Assembly: GCF_044628455.1 (NCBI RefSeq)
Contig: NZ_JBIYZW010000003.1
Span: forward strand, 248,001-312,000
DNA from: Solirubrum sp044628455
GTDB lineage: Bacteria; Bacteroidota; Bacteroidia; Cytophagales; Hymenobacteraceae
Direction: 5' to 3'
Length of the DNA stretch: 64,000 nt
Part shown: piece after piece, positions 25,831 through 34,904 of the stretch
Layout of the letters: every line of letters starts with the position of its first letter
How positions within the stretch are numbered: position 1 is the first letter of the stretch
Position numbers and translations under genes: made by a program
Notes under the pieces: model-generated
What the model saw: only the letters and a program-made list of their open reading frames with translations
Told to the model about the DNA's origin: nothing
Databases searched by the model: none

Positions 25831-25966
25831 CCGGGCCAGCCGAGAACTACCGGCAAATGCGACCTCGCCTGACTGAGCCGCAGGCCAGAACTCCTCAACG
25901 GGAGTCTGGTGGCCGCGTATTCAGCTAGGTGCGGTGCCCGAATTATCAGGGACGCGGGGCATTGGC

Positions 25967-26326
25967 CTAGGGCCGAACCGTAGCGTGGGCCGTGCTGGCG
26001 GCCGAAAGCTGCTGGTAGCGCTGCAGTTGGGTAGGCGTGAGTACCTGCTGCAGCCGGGTTTCGTAGCCGCTCACCACTTCGCGCAGCTTGGCGGTCAGTA
26101 CGGTTTGGTCGCCGGCGTACATCTGCTCGACTTCGGCCTCCTGCTGCAGGCGCTCAACCAGCAGGCGGCGGACCTGCATCTGGCGGGCCTCGTCGAGGTT
26201 AAGCTGGGGTGCCAGTTGGCGGGTCATTTCGGCGGCGCGCTGACGCAGAGGCTCCGAGCCACTCTGGGCTTGGGAAATACTGGCGGTGCTGCAGCAAAGG
26301 GCGAGGAAGAGTACGAAACGTTTCAT
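25967..26326 (-). CDS. Small exported helical protein (119 aa)
   Basis: MKRFVLFLALCCSTASISQA is a signal peptide with an AQ cleavage site. The mature 99 residues are charged helices (LNLDEARQMQVRRLLVERLQ, TVLTAKLREVVSGYETRLQQ) that end in LTPTQLQRYQQL. That last pattern recalls the LTxxQ repeats of Spy/CpxP-type periplasmic chaperones and of DUF4890-like Bacteroidota proteins, so a periplasmic stress or chaperone role is possible. The match is by eye and weak. It stands alone. The 429 bases upstream to the DinB start hold no other gene that I can support; an AT-rich part at 26375-26465 probably contains its promoter. Confidence 0.75.
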   Translation of the reverse strand: MKRFVLFLALCCSTASISQAQSGSEPLRQRAAEMTRQLAPQLNLDEARQMQVRRLLVERLQQEAEVEQMYAGDQTVLTAKLREVVSGYETRLQQVLTPTQLQRYQQLSAASTAHATVRP

Positions 26327-26690
26327 GGCTAAACGGTGGGATTTAAGCCGGAAGACTTACTGATGACTGTGCAAATGAAAACAAAAAATTAGAGGAAAAA
26401 TACATATTGATGAAAAATATTCTCGGTATCCTTAAATAAAACGTTTGTAATGCTATAAACGGCCTGTAAAACTTCACCCCTGAGCTAGCCCATTTGGGAA
26501 GCATCGCGCTACCCATCTGGAGTAGCATCAGTTAGGGTAATTTTTTGATAGTGACTACTTTGCGGCTGGTGTTCTTGCTCAGGCATTTTGCAATTCTGGC
26601 CGAATAAGTCAACCGCTGCGGGCGCTAGTGGTGGCCGGCGCTGGCGGGGCGGTGCCCGGGCGGTATTATGGGGCCGGGCAGCCGGGTTCG

Positions 26691-26720
26691 TTGGCAGAAC
26701 GCCCGGACCGCCGTATTTTG
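26691..26720 (+). promoter_or_regulatory. Candidate promoter of the DinB-family gene
   Basis: TTGG at 26691 is followed after 20 bases by TATTTTG at 26714-26720, one base short of the Bacteroidetes TAnnTTTG box. The ATG at 26756 follows 35 bases later. Confidence 0.45.
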
Positions 26721-26755
26721 GCCGAACGGTACACGCCGCCGCTATCTTCCCTGCT

Positions 26756-27331
26756 ATGTCCTCAGCCCCCGTTCGCACCGTCGACTTCCTCAACCAGCTC
26801 ACCCGCTCCGTAGAAGAAGTGCGTGAGGTGGCCCAGCAGCGGTTCCGGGCGCTGAACGAGGACGACCTGAACCGCCGACCGGCGCCCGACAAGTGGAGCG
26901 TGGGCCAGTGCCTGGAACACCTCAACATTATCGGCGGCTTTTACCTGCCGGAAATGGGGCAGCGGCTGCGCCGAGCCAAGGAGCGTGACAGCCGCCCGGC
27001 CGAATTCGTGAAATCGGGGCCGATTGGGCGGCGGCTCACCCAGGCCATGCTGGTGCCGGCCCGGGAAAAGCCGCTGAAGACCCCCCAGCAGTTTGCGCCC
27101 AGCGGCTCGCGCCTGCCGCGCACGGTAGTAGAGGTGTACCTGCGCCAGCTCGACGAGCTGCTGAATCTGCTGCGCATGGCCCGCGACGTCAACGCCAATG
27201 CTGTGCGCATTCCCAACGCCGTCATTCCACTGATCCGGCTGCGCCTGACCGATCAGTTTGCATTTATGATTGCCCACCTGCAGCGCCATACCGCCCAAGC
27301 CGAGCGCGTACTGAACAGCCGCCCGCGCTAG
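26756..27331 (+). CDS. DinB family protein
   Basis: The 191-residue protein starts MSSAPVRTVDFLNQLTRSVE and has the DinB-like four-helix layout: WSVGQCLEHLNIIGGFYLPE carries the first conserved His, and the last helix RLTDQFAFMIAHLQRHTAQAERV carries the other His residues used for metal binding. DinB/YfiT proteins are putative metal-dependent thiol S-transferases or hydrolases, often for bacillithiol. That fits the bacilliredoxin encoded at 1601-2023, although the two are not linked. The frame is open further upstream, but that part is low-complexity; the ATG at 26756 follows a good promoter candidate. Its 3' end overlaps the convergent desaturase gene by four bases. Confidence 0.9.
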   Translation: MSSAPVRTVDFLNQLTRSVEEVREVAQQRFRALNEDDLNRRPAPDKWSVGQCLEHLNIIGGFYLPEMGQRLRRAKERDSRPAEFVKSGPIGRRLTQAMLVPAREKPLKTPQQFAPSGSRLPRTVVEVYLRQLDELLNLLRMARDVNANAVRIPNAVIPLIRLRLTDQFAFMIAHLQRHTAQAERVLNSRPR

Positions 27332-28092
27332 TGGCCGTGCCCGGCGGGGGGAGGAGGCAGCTCCGCAGCCGCCCGCGGCAGTAAAGCCGTGGGCACCCGC
27401 GGATACTGGTGATGCACGTGGTGAAAGGCAAACGAAGCCACCACCGGCGTCCAGACCTGCGCCACGGCCGAAGCGGCCCGGGCGGCTGGGTGCTCGGCAG
27501 CCAGGTGATGCGGAATGTAGGCCGCCCAGATGGGCAGCGTGGCGCTCATCGCAAAAGCCACGGCCCAGTAAACCAGTCCCACTGCCGATCCGGTCCTTAC
27601 GTACAGCGCCACAAAACCCGCTAGCAACAGCAGGGTAAGGCCGGTTTCGAGCAGCTGAATGCGGTGCGTGTGCGGGGCCATGCGCAGTGACTCACGGCGC
27701 AGCATCAGAATGTGGTAAGGACCCTGCCACAGCACCCGGGCAAAGCTCCAGGTAGCCGGCGCGCCCTCGGGGTCGTCGGGGCTGAGGCAACGGGCGTGGT
27801 GGCGCAGGTGAGTGACTTGCAGGGCGTGGCCGCTTTTGAGCAGCAGCAGGCCGCTAAGGGTCAGCAGCCGGTCGTTGGCGGCTTTCGGCAGCTCCAGGGC
27901 GTTGTGCATGGCATCGTGCATCTGCACGAAGGCCGCCAGACACACGGCTACCGCGAGCGGCCCGGCCAGCCACCACCAGCCCGGGGAGGCCGCAGCGACA
28001 TACAGGGCCAGCAATACCCAGGGACGGGCCAGCTCGACTATGCGCTGGGACGAAGTAAGGCGCAGATGCGCCGCGGTGCTGGCGGAATTCAT
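27328..28092 (-). CDS. Fatty acid desaturase family membrane protein
   Basis: The 254-residue protein has all three histidine boxes of the family: HDAMH at 59-63, HLRHH at 95-99 and HHVHH at 224-228, with four to five hydrophobic segments between them. These coordinate a di-iron centre that introduces double bonds or hydroxyl groups into acyl chains or carotenoid-like lipids. The protein is shorter than the classical delta-9 desaturases (300+ aa) and resembles the beta-carotene hydroxylase/ketolase-like short desaturases, so the substrate is uncertain. It is monocistronic and convergent with the DinB gene, overlapping it by four bases. The gap upstream (28093-28365) holds nothing I can name. 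Confidence 0.87.
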   Translation of the reverse strand: MNSASTAAHLRLTSSQRIVELARPWVLLALYVAAASPGWWWLAGPLAVAVCLAAFVQMHDAMHNALELPKAANDRLLTLSGLLLLKSGHALQVTHLRHHARCLSPDDPEGAPATWSFARVLWQGPYHILMLRRESLRMAPHTHRIQLLETGLTLLLLAGFVALYVRTGSAVGLVYWAVAFAMSATLPIWAAYIPHHLAAEHPAARAASAVAQVWTPVVASFAFHHVHHQYPRVPTALLPRAAAELPPPPAGHGH

Positions 28093-28365
28093 AATCTAGT
28101 GGGTAGCAGACTGCTTATCAGGAGTATCTGCGCTTGAGCGGCACGCCGCGAAGCCGGAGTATCCCGGTGGCAAGGGGCAAGGTAGCGGCTACGGCCGGGG
28201 GCTTCAAGGAAATATTAAGAAATAGCGCCCGGTTCGGCCCGGTTTTGGGCAGGAACTAACTTGCCGCGCCCCCAGGGTGGTTTTTCGCGTGTGGATTCAC
28301 GCGGAACGGCGCATCAGCTCGTTGTTGAGCTGCTAGCCTGCTGCCTTTCCTCTACCTTCTGCCTT

Positions 28366-31300
28366 ATGCGTTTTTCGCTTTTGTTGCTCGCCGCCTGGCT
28401 GCTCTGCATGGTAATTCCCTCCAACGCCTCGGCCCCGGCGGCCGGCGGCCCCTACGCCGCCCAGTGGAAGAAAATCGACGCGCTGCTAAGCAAGGACCAG
28501 ACCGCCGCGGCCGAAAAGCTGGTGCTCGACATCTACCAGAAGGCCCGCGCCGGCCGCCAGCCCGCCGACCACGTGCGCGCCCTGACGTACCGCCTGCACC
28601 TGCTGGAGCGCCGGGAGGAAGACGCCGATGTGAAGGGCATCAAGCTGCTGGAAGAAGATTTGCGCAGCGCCACCTTCCCGGCGCGGCCGCTGCTGCACAG
28701 CCTGCTGGCCCAGGAATATCACCAGTACCTGCGCCAGAACCGCTACCGCCTCTACGACCGTACTCAGGTGCAGCCCGTCAACGACGAGCTTGGAGTCAAT
28801 GACCTGCAAACCTGGGATGCCGCCCGGCTGGCCGCCCAGGTGGTGCGCCACTACCGCGCCTCGGTGGAAAGCGAAACGGCCCGCCAGCAGCAAACCACCC
28901 TGCGCGAGCTGGGCCAGCTGGTGACGCCCGCTGATGCCGCCGGCCAGCAGCTGCGCCCCACGCTCTACGACCTGCTCGTGCACCGCGCCATCGAAGGCCT
29001 GAACGACGACGAGCTGTACCTCACGCGCCCCGCCGAGCAGTTTCGCTTTACCGACGCACGCCTGCTGGGCGCCGAGGCGGAATTTCTGGCCCTGCCGCTC
29101 ACGGCCCCTGCCGCCGACTCGCTCAACGGTCCCTGGCATGCCCTGCGCCTGTGGCAGCAGCTCACGCGCTTCCGCCAGGCGGGCCCCGCGGCCGCCCGCG
29201 CCGACGTGGAGCGCCTGCGCCTGGCCTTTGTGTACCAGCACGCCGCCTTCCCTGACAAAACCAAAGCCTACGAAGCCGCCCTGCGCCGCGCCGCCGGCCA
29301 GTACGCAGCCCTGTCCGCCTGGGCCGACTTTCAGGCCGAGCTGGCCGAGCTGGCCCGGCAGCAGAACCGGCCGACCGAGGCCATGACTCTGGCCCGCGAG
29401 GCGGTGAAACGCTTTTCCAAATCGGTGGGCGGGCAGCGGGCCCAGGCCCTGATCAACGAGCTGGAGCAGCCCGAGTTGAGCGTGCAAACCACCGAGGTGC
29501 AGCTGCCCGACGAGCCGCTGCTGCTCAACGTGGGCTTCCGCAACCTCAAGCAGGCCCACGGCTTCGCCTGGAAACTGCCCGCCGCGGCCGTGCTGCGCGA
29601 GCTGACCGGCCAGCGCGAAACCGAGATTCCGAAAGCATACGCCAAGCGCCTGGCCACCGCGCCCGCCGCTACTTGGGCGCTGGCGCTGCCCGGCCCCACC
29701 GACTACCGGAGTCATCGCGCCGAGCTGGCCGGGCCGAAGCTGGCGCCGGGGCACTACCTGCTGGCCGTGAGCAGCGCCGCCGCGCAGCCCACCAAGCAGC
29801 GCGCCAACGTCACCACGGTGTACGCCTTTGTATCGGTGAGTGAGCTGGGCAGCGTGCACCGCGCCGCGCCGACCGGCGGCACCGATCTGTGGACGGTGAA
29901 CCGCCGCAGCGGCCAGCCCGAGGGCGGCGTGACGGTGCAGCCCTGGTACCAGCAGTACCTCAACGGTAAAACCCAGCACGTAGCCGGCAGTAAGCTCACC
30001 ACCGCCGCCGACGGCCACCTGACCGTGCCGGTGGAAGCCGGGCAACGCCGCTACATGCAGGCCCTGCTGCTGAGCCGCGGCCGCGACTCGCTGGTGCTGG
30101 GCGAAAGCCTGGGCGGCTACCGTCCGCCCCTGCCGCCTGAAGCCGAGCGGGTGCAGCGCCGCGCCTTTGTGTACACCGACCGCGCCATTTACCGCCCGGG
30201 CCAGACCCTGTACTTCAAGGGCATTCTGGCCGAAGAGCAGAAGGGCCGCAGCCAGGTGAGCAAGAACGTGCCGCTGCGGGTGCGCCTGCTCGACGTGAAC
30301 GGCCAGCAGGTGCTGGAGCTGCCCTTCACCACTTCCGATTTCGGCTCCTTCCACGGCTCCGTTACACTGCCCACGGGTCTGCTCAACGGCGAGATGCAGC
30401 TCACGGTGCAAACCACGCATTTCGGCAAGGAAGAGTGGCTGGGTCGCGCCGGTTTCGCAGTGGAAGACTACAAGCGGCCCACGTTCTTCGTAACCCTCGA
30501 CCCGGTAGGCGGCACGCCCAAGCTGGGCGACACGCTTTCGGTGCGCGGCACGGCCACGGCCTACGCCGGCCAGGCCATCGACGGGGCGCAGGTGCAGTAC
30601 CGCGTGGTGCGCCGCACGGTGTGGCCCATGTTTGGCTGGCACGAACTGGACTTCGGCTTCGGCCGAGAAGGCAGCGGGGGCGGTATGCGCCGGCCGTACT
30701 TTCCCGGTGGGGGCGAGCAGCAGCAGATTGCCAGCGGCACGGTAACTACCGACGAAGCCGGTCGCTTCCGCGTAGCCTTTACCGCCACTCCGCCCGATGA
30801 GGCGCTGAACGAGGAAGACCGCAACCCCGACGACGAAGACGGCGGCTACCGCCCGCCCCGCCCCGGGCGCCCGACGTATGTATTTGAGGTAACGGCCGAC
30901 GTGACCGACCCCAACGGCGAGACCCGCTCGCAGCAGCGCGGCGTGTCGCTCGGCGGGCCGGCGCTGAATTTGAGCTTGAGCGGTCCGCGCGAAGTAAACC
31001 AGGCCAACGCGGCGCGGGCGCCGTTCGCGGTGCGCAGCCAGAACGCCACCGGCGAAGCCGTACCCGCCACCGGTACGCTGCGCCTGTACCGCCTCACGCC
31101 GCCGGCCCGCACCCTGCGCCCGCGCTTCGGCCCGCGCCCCGACCAGCCCGGCCTGAGCCGCGAGCAGCACCAGCAGCTGTTTCCGCTCGATGCCTGGCTG
31201 CGGGAAGACGACCCGGCTACCTGGCCGCGCACGGTGGCCGGCGAGTGGAAGTTTGACACGCAACACAGCGGCGAGTTGCCGGAAATGGTGCGCGTCCTGA

Positions 31301-34300
31301 CCGCGCAAGCGCCCGGCGCCTACCTGCTCGAAGCCCAAAGCGTGCTGGGTGCCGATACGGCCAAGGCCCGGCTTGGCTTCACGCTGTATAGCCCCACGGC
31401 GGCCCAGCCGCCGCTGCCCGTGCCCAGCTGGCTGGTGAGCTTGCAGGACAGCGTAGCGCCCGGCCAAGCCGCGCAACTGCTCATCGGTACCGGCTTCGAG
31501 CAGGTACAGGCCCGGCTGGAAGTGGAAAGCCAGGGCCAGCTGCTGCGCGCCGAGTGGCTGACCTTGCGCCGCGAGCAGCGCGCCATCAGTCTGCCCACCG
31601 CGGCGGCCAACGCCGGGCCCCTGCACGTGCGGCTGGTGTTCGTGCACGCCGGCCGCTTCTACCAGCGCGAAGTCACGGTGCAGGTGGCCGAGCCAGTGCG
31701 TCCGCTGCGCCTGGACATCAGCACCTTCCGCGACAAGCTGCAGCCCGGTCAAAAGGAAACCTGGCGCGTGACCATCAGGAACAGCCAGAACCAGCCCGCC
31801 GCGGCCGAGCTGCTGGCCTCGCTCTACGACCAGTCGCTGGATTACTTCCGCCCGCACGCCTTCGAGCGACCCGAGCTGCCGCAGCCCTACGTCGGGGAGC
31901 GGTTCAACTGGTCGGCGCGCTTCGGGGCAGAGCAGTGGGAGACATTGTTTGCAGAATTCTCCGGCAAGGCTACCGGCCAGCAGTATTACCTCTATCCGGG
32001 TTTGCGGCTGGATTACTGGGACTGGGCGAATCTGGAAAAACGCAGCGCCGTCAAGTTTACGCCGCCGGTTATTAAGCGTGACGAGGAAGGGATGTATGGC
32101 GCAGCCGAAATGACTCAGTCGGTAAAAGGAAATGCTGGACGGGCAGTTATGCGTATGTCGGCTCCCGTTGCTCCACCTCCTCTAATGGCGCCAGGGGCGG
32201 AAATGAAAATGTCGGCTGATGCGGCGGGTCTGGTGGAAGAAGAAAGCGCCGCCGGCAATGCCGTGTCTGCTCAGGACGGTCAGAAGCCCACCGACCTGGC
32301 CAGCGTGCCCGTACGCGCCGATTTCCGCGAAACGGCCATGTGGATGCCCGCCGTGCGCACCAACGCCCAGGGCGAAGTGGTGCTGGAGTTCCAGATGCCC
32401 GAGGCCGTCACGCGCTGGCAGCTGCTGACCCTGGCCCACACGCCCGACCTGCAAACCGGCCTGCTGGCGCGCCAGCTCGTGACGCAGAAAGAGCTGATGG
32501 TGACGCCCAACGCCCCGCGCTTTTTCCGCGAAGGCGACCAGCTGCGCTTTTCGGCCAAAATCAGCAACCTCAGCGGCCAGGCCCTGAGCGGCACCGCCCA
32601 ATTGCTGCTCTTCGACGCCCGCACCAATCAGCCCCTGGATAAGCAGCTGCTGCAAAGCCCGGCCCAGGTGGCTTTCAATACTGCCGCCAGCCAAAGCACC
32701 ACCGCCACCTGGGACCTCAGCATTCCCGCCGGCCTCGAGGCCGTGACCTATCGCGTGGTGGCCTCTGGGCAGTTGGCAGTTGACAGTAAGAAGTTGTCGG
32801 GCCAGGAGAAAAAAGCCCGCCGCAAAGCCAAGAAGCAGACAACTGACAATTCGCAGCTGTCATCTTTTTCAGATGGCGAGGAAAACACCCTGCCGGTGCT
32901 GCCCAACCGTTTGCTGGTGCTGGAAGCGGTGCCGTTGGCCGTGCGCGGCAACACCACCCGTGAATTCGAGCTAAAGAAGCTCACCAGCACCAGCTCGCCC
33001 ACGCGCCAGAACCAAAGTCTCACGCTGGAGCTGACCGCCAACCCCGCCTGGTACGCCGTGCAGGCCTTGCCCTACCTGATGGAGTACCCCTACGAGTGCT
33101 CGGAGCAGGTATTCTCGCGCCTCTACGCCAATACCCTGGCCGCCCGCATCGTGCAGCAGAACCCGCGCATCCGCCCCGTGCTGGACGAGTGGAAGAAGGC
33201 CGCTGCCAGCGGCGACCCGAACGCGCTGCGCTCGAAGCTGGAGCAAAACCAGGAGCTGAAAGCCCTGCTGCTGCAGGAAACGCCCTGGGTGCGCGAGGGC
33301 CAGAGCGACACCGAGCGCATGCGCCGCCTCGCCGACCTCTTCGACGAAGCCCGCCTGCAGGCCGAAACCCAGCGCGCGGTGCAGAAGCTGGCCGAGCTGC
33401 AAAGCCCCAGCGGCGCCTTCCCCTGGTTTAAGCAGATGCCCGACAACCGCTACATCACCCAGCTCATCGTGGCCGGCTTCGGCCGCCTGCGCAAGCTGGG
33501 CGCCTTTGATGCCCGGCAGGATGCGCGCACGGCGGATGTGCTGCGGCAGGCCGTGGCCTACCTCGACCGCGAAATCCAGCGCGAGTACGACCAGCTGCGC
33601 AAGCGCAAAAACGTGAAGCTAACCGACGACCACCTCGGCGACGCCACCCTGCACGCGCTCTACGCCCGCTCGTTCTGGACCGCGGAGCTGCCGCTGCCCG
33701 CCGCCAGCAAAACCGCCTACGACTACTACCGCACCCAGGCCGGCCAGCACTGGCTCAAGCGCAACCGCTACCTGCAGGGCCTGGCCGCCATCACGCTGCA
33801 CCGCGCGGGGCAAACCAAACCCGCCCGCGACATCATGGAAGCCCTGCGCCAGAATGCGCTGCAGACTGACGAGCTGGGTATGTACTGGAAAGACGTGCGC
33901 GCAGGCTTCTACTGGCAGCAGGCGCCCACCGAAACCCAGACCCAGCTCATCGAGGCGTTCAATGAGGTCAGCAACGACCAGAAAGCGGTAGAGGAAATGA
34001 AGCTGTGGCTGCTGGCCCAGAAGCGCACCCACAACTGGGAAAGCACCCGCGCCACTGCCGATGCCTGCTACGCCCTGCTGCTGCAGGGCTCGCGCAACTG
34101 GCTGGAACCGACGAAGCCCCTGCAGGTGACGCTCGGCGGGCAGGCCCTCAACACCACCGAGGGTGCCGAAGCCGGTACTGGCTACCTGAAGCGCAGCTTC
34201 CCGGCCGCCGAGGTGAAGCCCGCCATGGGCAAGGTGCGCGTGCAGAAAACCGATGCCGGCGTGGCCTGGGGCGGGCTGTACTGGCAGTACTTCGAGCAGC

Positions 34301-34755
34301 TCGACAAGATTACCCGGGCCGATAACGCCCCGCTGGGCCTGACGCGCCAGCTCTTCCGCGAAACCACCGGCGCCAGCGGCCCGGTGCTCACGCCCATGAC
34401 CACGGGCACGCCGCTGAAAGTAGGAGAGGTGCTGGTGGTGCGCCTGGTGCTCAAAACCGACCGGGAGCTGGAATTCGTGCACCTGAAGGACACCCGCGCC
34501 GCCGGCCTGGAGCTCATCGGCCAGACCTCGGGCTACCGCTACCAGCAGGGCCTGGGCTACTACGAAAGCCCCCGCGACGCGGCCACCAACTTTTTCATGG
34601 ACGTGCTGCCGCGCGGTACCCACGTATTTGAGTACCGCCTGCGGGCCGCCCAGGCCGGCGACTTTTCCTCCGGCATCAGCCAGGTGCAGTGCCTCTACGC
34701 GCCCGATTTCACCAGCCACTCGGCCGGCCAGCGCCTGAAAATCGGGGGGCAGTAG
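28366..34755 (+). CDS. Bacterial alpha-2-macroglobulin family protein
   Basis: The 2129-residue protein begins with a signal peptide (MRFSLLLLAAWLLCMVIPSN ending NASA) without a lipobox. An N-terminal helical region (about 20-400) precedes the macroglobulin-like domains; MG2 contains AFVYTDRAIYRPGQTLYFKG near residue 600. The A2M core contains RADFRETAMWMPAVRTNAQG at about 1314-1333. The thioester motif CSEQ is at about 1578 in YPYECSEQVFSRLYA, followed by the helical TED domain (GAFPWFKQMPDNRYITQLI) and the receptor-binding-like end. These proteins trap invading proteases by covalent bonding through the thioester. The ATG at 28366 opens the signal peptide. A Lys/Arg-rich segment at about 1467-1505 is encoded by a repeat-like insertion (see findings). 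No penicillin-binding protein 1C partner is adjacent. Confidence 0.95.
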   Translation: MRFSLLLLAAWLLCMVIPSNASAPAAGGPYAAQWKKIDALLSKDQTAAAEKLVLDIYQKARAGRQPADHVRALTYRLHLLERREEDADVKGIKLLEEDLRSATFPARPLLHSLLAQEYHQYLRQNRYRLYDRTQVQPVNDELGVNDLQTWDAARLAAQVVRHYRASVESETARQQQTTLRELGQLVTPADAAGQQLRPTLYDLLVHRAIEGLNDDELYLTRPAEQFRFTDARLLGAEAEFLALPLTAPAADSLNGPWHALRLWQQLTRFRQAGPAAARADVERLRLAFVYQHAAFPDKTKAYEAALRRAAGQYAALSAWADFQAELAELARQQNRPTEAMTLAREAVKRFSKSVGGQRAQALINELEQPELSVQTTEVQLPDEPLLLNVGFRNLKQAHGFAWKLPAAAVLRELTGQRETEIPKAYAKRLATAPAATWALALPGPTDYRSHRAELAGPKLAPGHYLLAVSSAAAQPTKQRANVTTVYAFVSVSELGSVHRAAPTGGTDLWTVNRRSGQPEGGVTVQPWYQQYLNGKTQHVAGSKLTTAADGHLTVPVEAGQRRYMQALLLSRGRDSLVLGESLGGYRPPLPPEAERVQRRAFVYTDRAIYRPGQTLYFKGILAEEQKGRSQVSKNVPLRVRLLDVNGQQVLELPFTTSDFGSFHGSVTLPTGLLNGEMQLTVQTTHFGKEEWLGRAGFAVEDYKRPTFFVTLDPVGGTPKLGDTLSVRGTATAYAGQAIDGAQVQYRVVRRTVWPMFGWHELDFGFGREGSGGGMRRPYFPGGGEQQQIASGTVTTDEAGRFRVAFTATPPDEALNEEDRNPDDEDGGYRPPRPGRPTYVFEVTADVTDPNGETRSQQRGVSLGGPALNLSLSGPREVNQANAARAPFAVRSQNATGEAVPATGTLRLYRLTPPARTLRPRFGPRPDQPGLSREQHQQLFPLDAWLREDDPATWPRTVAGEWKFDTQHSGELPEMVRVLTAQAPGAYLLEAQSVLGADTAKARLGFTLYSPTAAQPPLPVPSWLVSLQDSVAPGQAAQLLIGTGFEQVQARLEVESQGQLLRAEWLTLRREQRAISLPTAAANAGPLHVRLVFVHAGRFYQREVTVQVAEPVRPLRLDISTFRDKLQPGQKETWRVTIRNSQNQPAAAELLASLYDQSLDYFRPHAFERPELPQPYVGERFNWSARFGAEQWETLFAEFSGKATGQQYYLYPGLRLDYWDWANLEKRSAVKFTPPVIKRDEEGMYGAAEMTQSVKGNAGRAVMRMSAPVAPPPLMAPGAEMKMSADAAGLVEEESAAGNAVSAQDGQKPTDLASVPVRADFRETAMWMPAVRTNAQGEVVLEFQMPEAVTRWQLLTLAHTPDLQTGLLARQLVTQKELMVTPNAPRFFREGDQLRFSAKISNLSGQALSGTAQLLLFDARTNQPLDKQLLQSPAQVAFNTAASQSTTATWDLSIPAGLEAVTYRVVASGQLAVDSKKLSGQEKKARRKAKKQTTDNSQLSSFSDGEENTLPVLPNRLLVLEAVPLAVRGNTTREFELKKLTSTSSPTRQNQSLTLELTANPAWYAVQALPYLMEYPYECSEQVFSRLYANTLAARIVQQNPRIRPVLDEWKKAAASGDPNALRSKLEQNQELKALLLQETPWVREGQSDTERMRRLADLFDEARLQAETQRAVQKLAELQSPSGAFPWFKQMPDNRYITQLIVAGFGRLRKLGAFDARQDARTADVLRQAVAYLDREIQREYDQLRKRKNVKLTDDHLGDATLHALYARSFWTAELPLPAASKTAYDYYRTQAGQHWLKRNRYLQGLAAITLHRAGQTKPARDIMEALRQNALQTDELGMYWKDVRAGFYWQQAPTETQTQLIEAFNEVSNDQKAVEEMKLWLLAQKRTHNWESTRATADACYALLLQGSRNWLEPTKPLQVTLGGQALNTTEGAEAGTGYLKRSFPAAEVKPAMGKVRVQKTDAGVAWGGLYWQYFEQLDKITRADNAPLGLTRQLFRETTGASGPVLTPMTTGTPLKVGEVLVVRLVLKTDRELEFVHLKDTRAAGLELIGQTSGYRYQQGLGYYESPRDAATNFFMDVLPRGTHVFEYRLRAAQAGDFSSGISQVQCLYAPDFTSHSAGQRLKIGGQ
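32768..32862. repeat. Inverted repeat of short tandem words (CAGTTGA type) inside a coding region
   Basis: GGCAGTTGGCAGTTGACAGT (32768-32787) and ACAACTGACAATTCGCAGCT (32839-32858) are built from the same seven-base word family in opposite orientation. The stretch is in frame within the alpha-2-macroglobulin gene and encodes QLAVDSKKLSG and TTDNSQLSSF flanking a Lys/Arg-rich spacer. Confidence 0.55.
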
Positions 34756-34779
34756 CGCGCCAGTAACCCAGCAGGGCAT

Positions 34780-34813
34780 AGTGGTCCTACAACTCCCAAG
34801 TTGTAGGACCACT
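34780..34813. terminator. Perfect 15-base hairpin downstream of the alpha-2-macroglobulin gene
   Basis: AGTGGTCCTACAACT and AGTTGTAGGACCACT are perfectly complementary around the loop CCCA. It lies 25 bases after the stop codon. No T run follows, so it is either a hairpin that stabilises the 3' end, a terminator of unusual form, or a small repeat. Confidence 0.6.
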
Positions 34814-34904
34814 GTCGTTGCGGCCGTTGCCCGGCCTGATGATGGGCGGCGGCGCAACAGCGCCGCCGCCGGCCCGACTATTCCGTGGTTCTTTTCCCAA
34901 TGCT

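Noticed and set aside
26343..26528. 61-codon minus-strand frame in the gap before the DinB gene
   Set aside because: Phe/Ser-rich translation of an AT-rich intergenic stretch, with no start context or neighbour support.
28486..31857. Long minus-strand open frame opposite the alpha-2-macroglobulin gene
   Set aside because: Same shadow composition and no recognisable domain; the plus strand carries an uninterrupted A2M protein.
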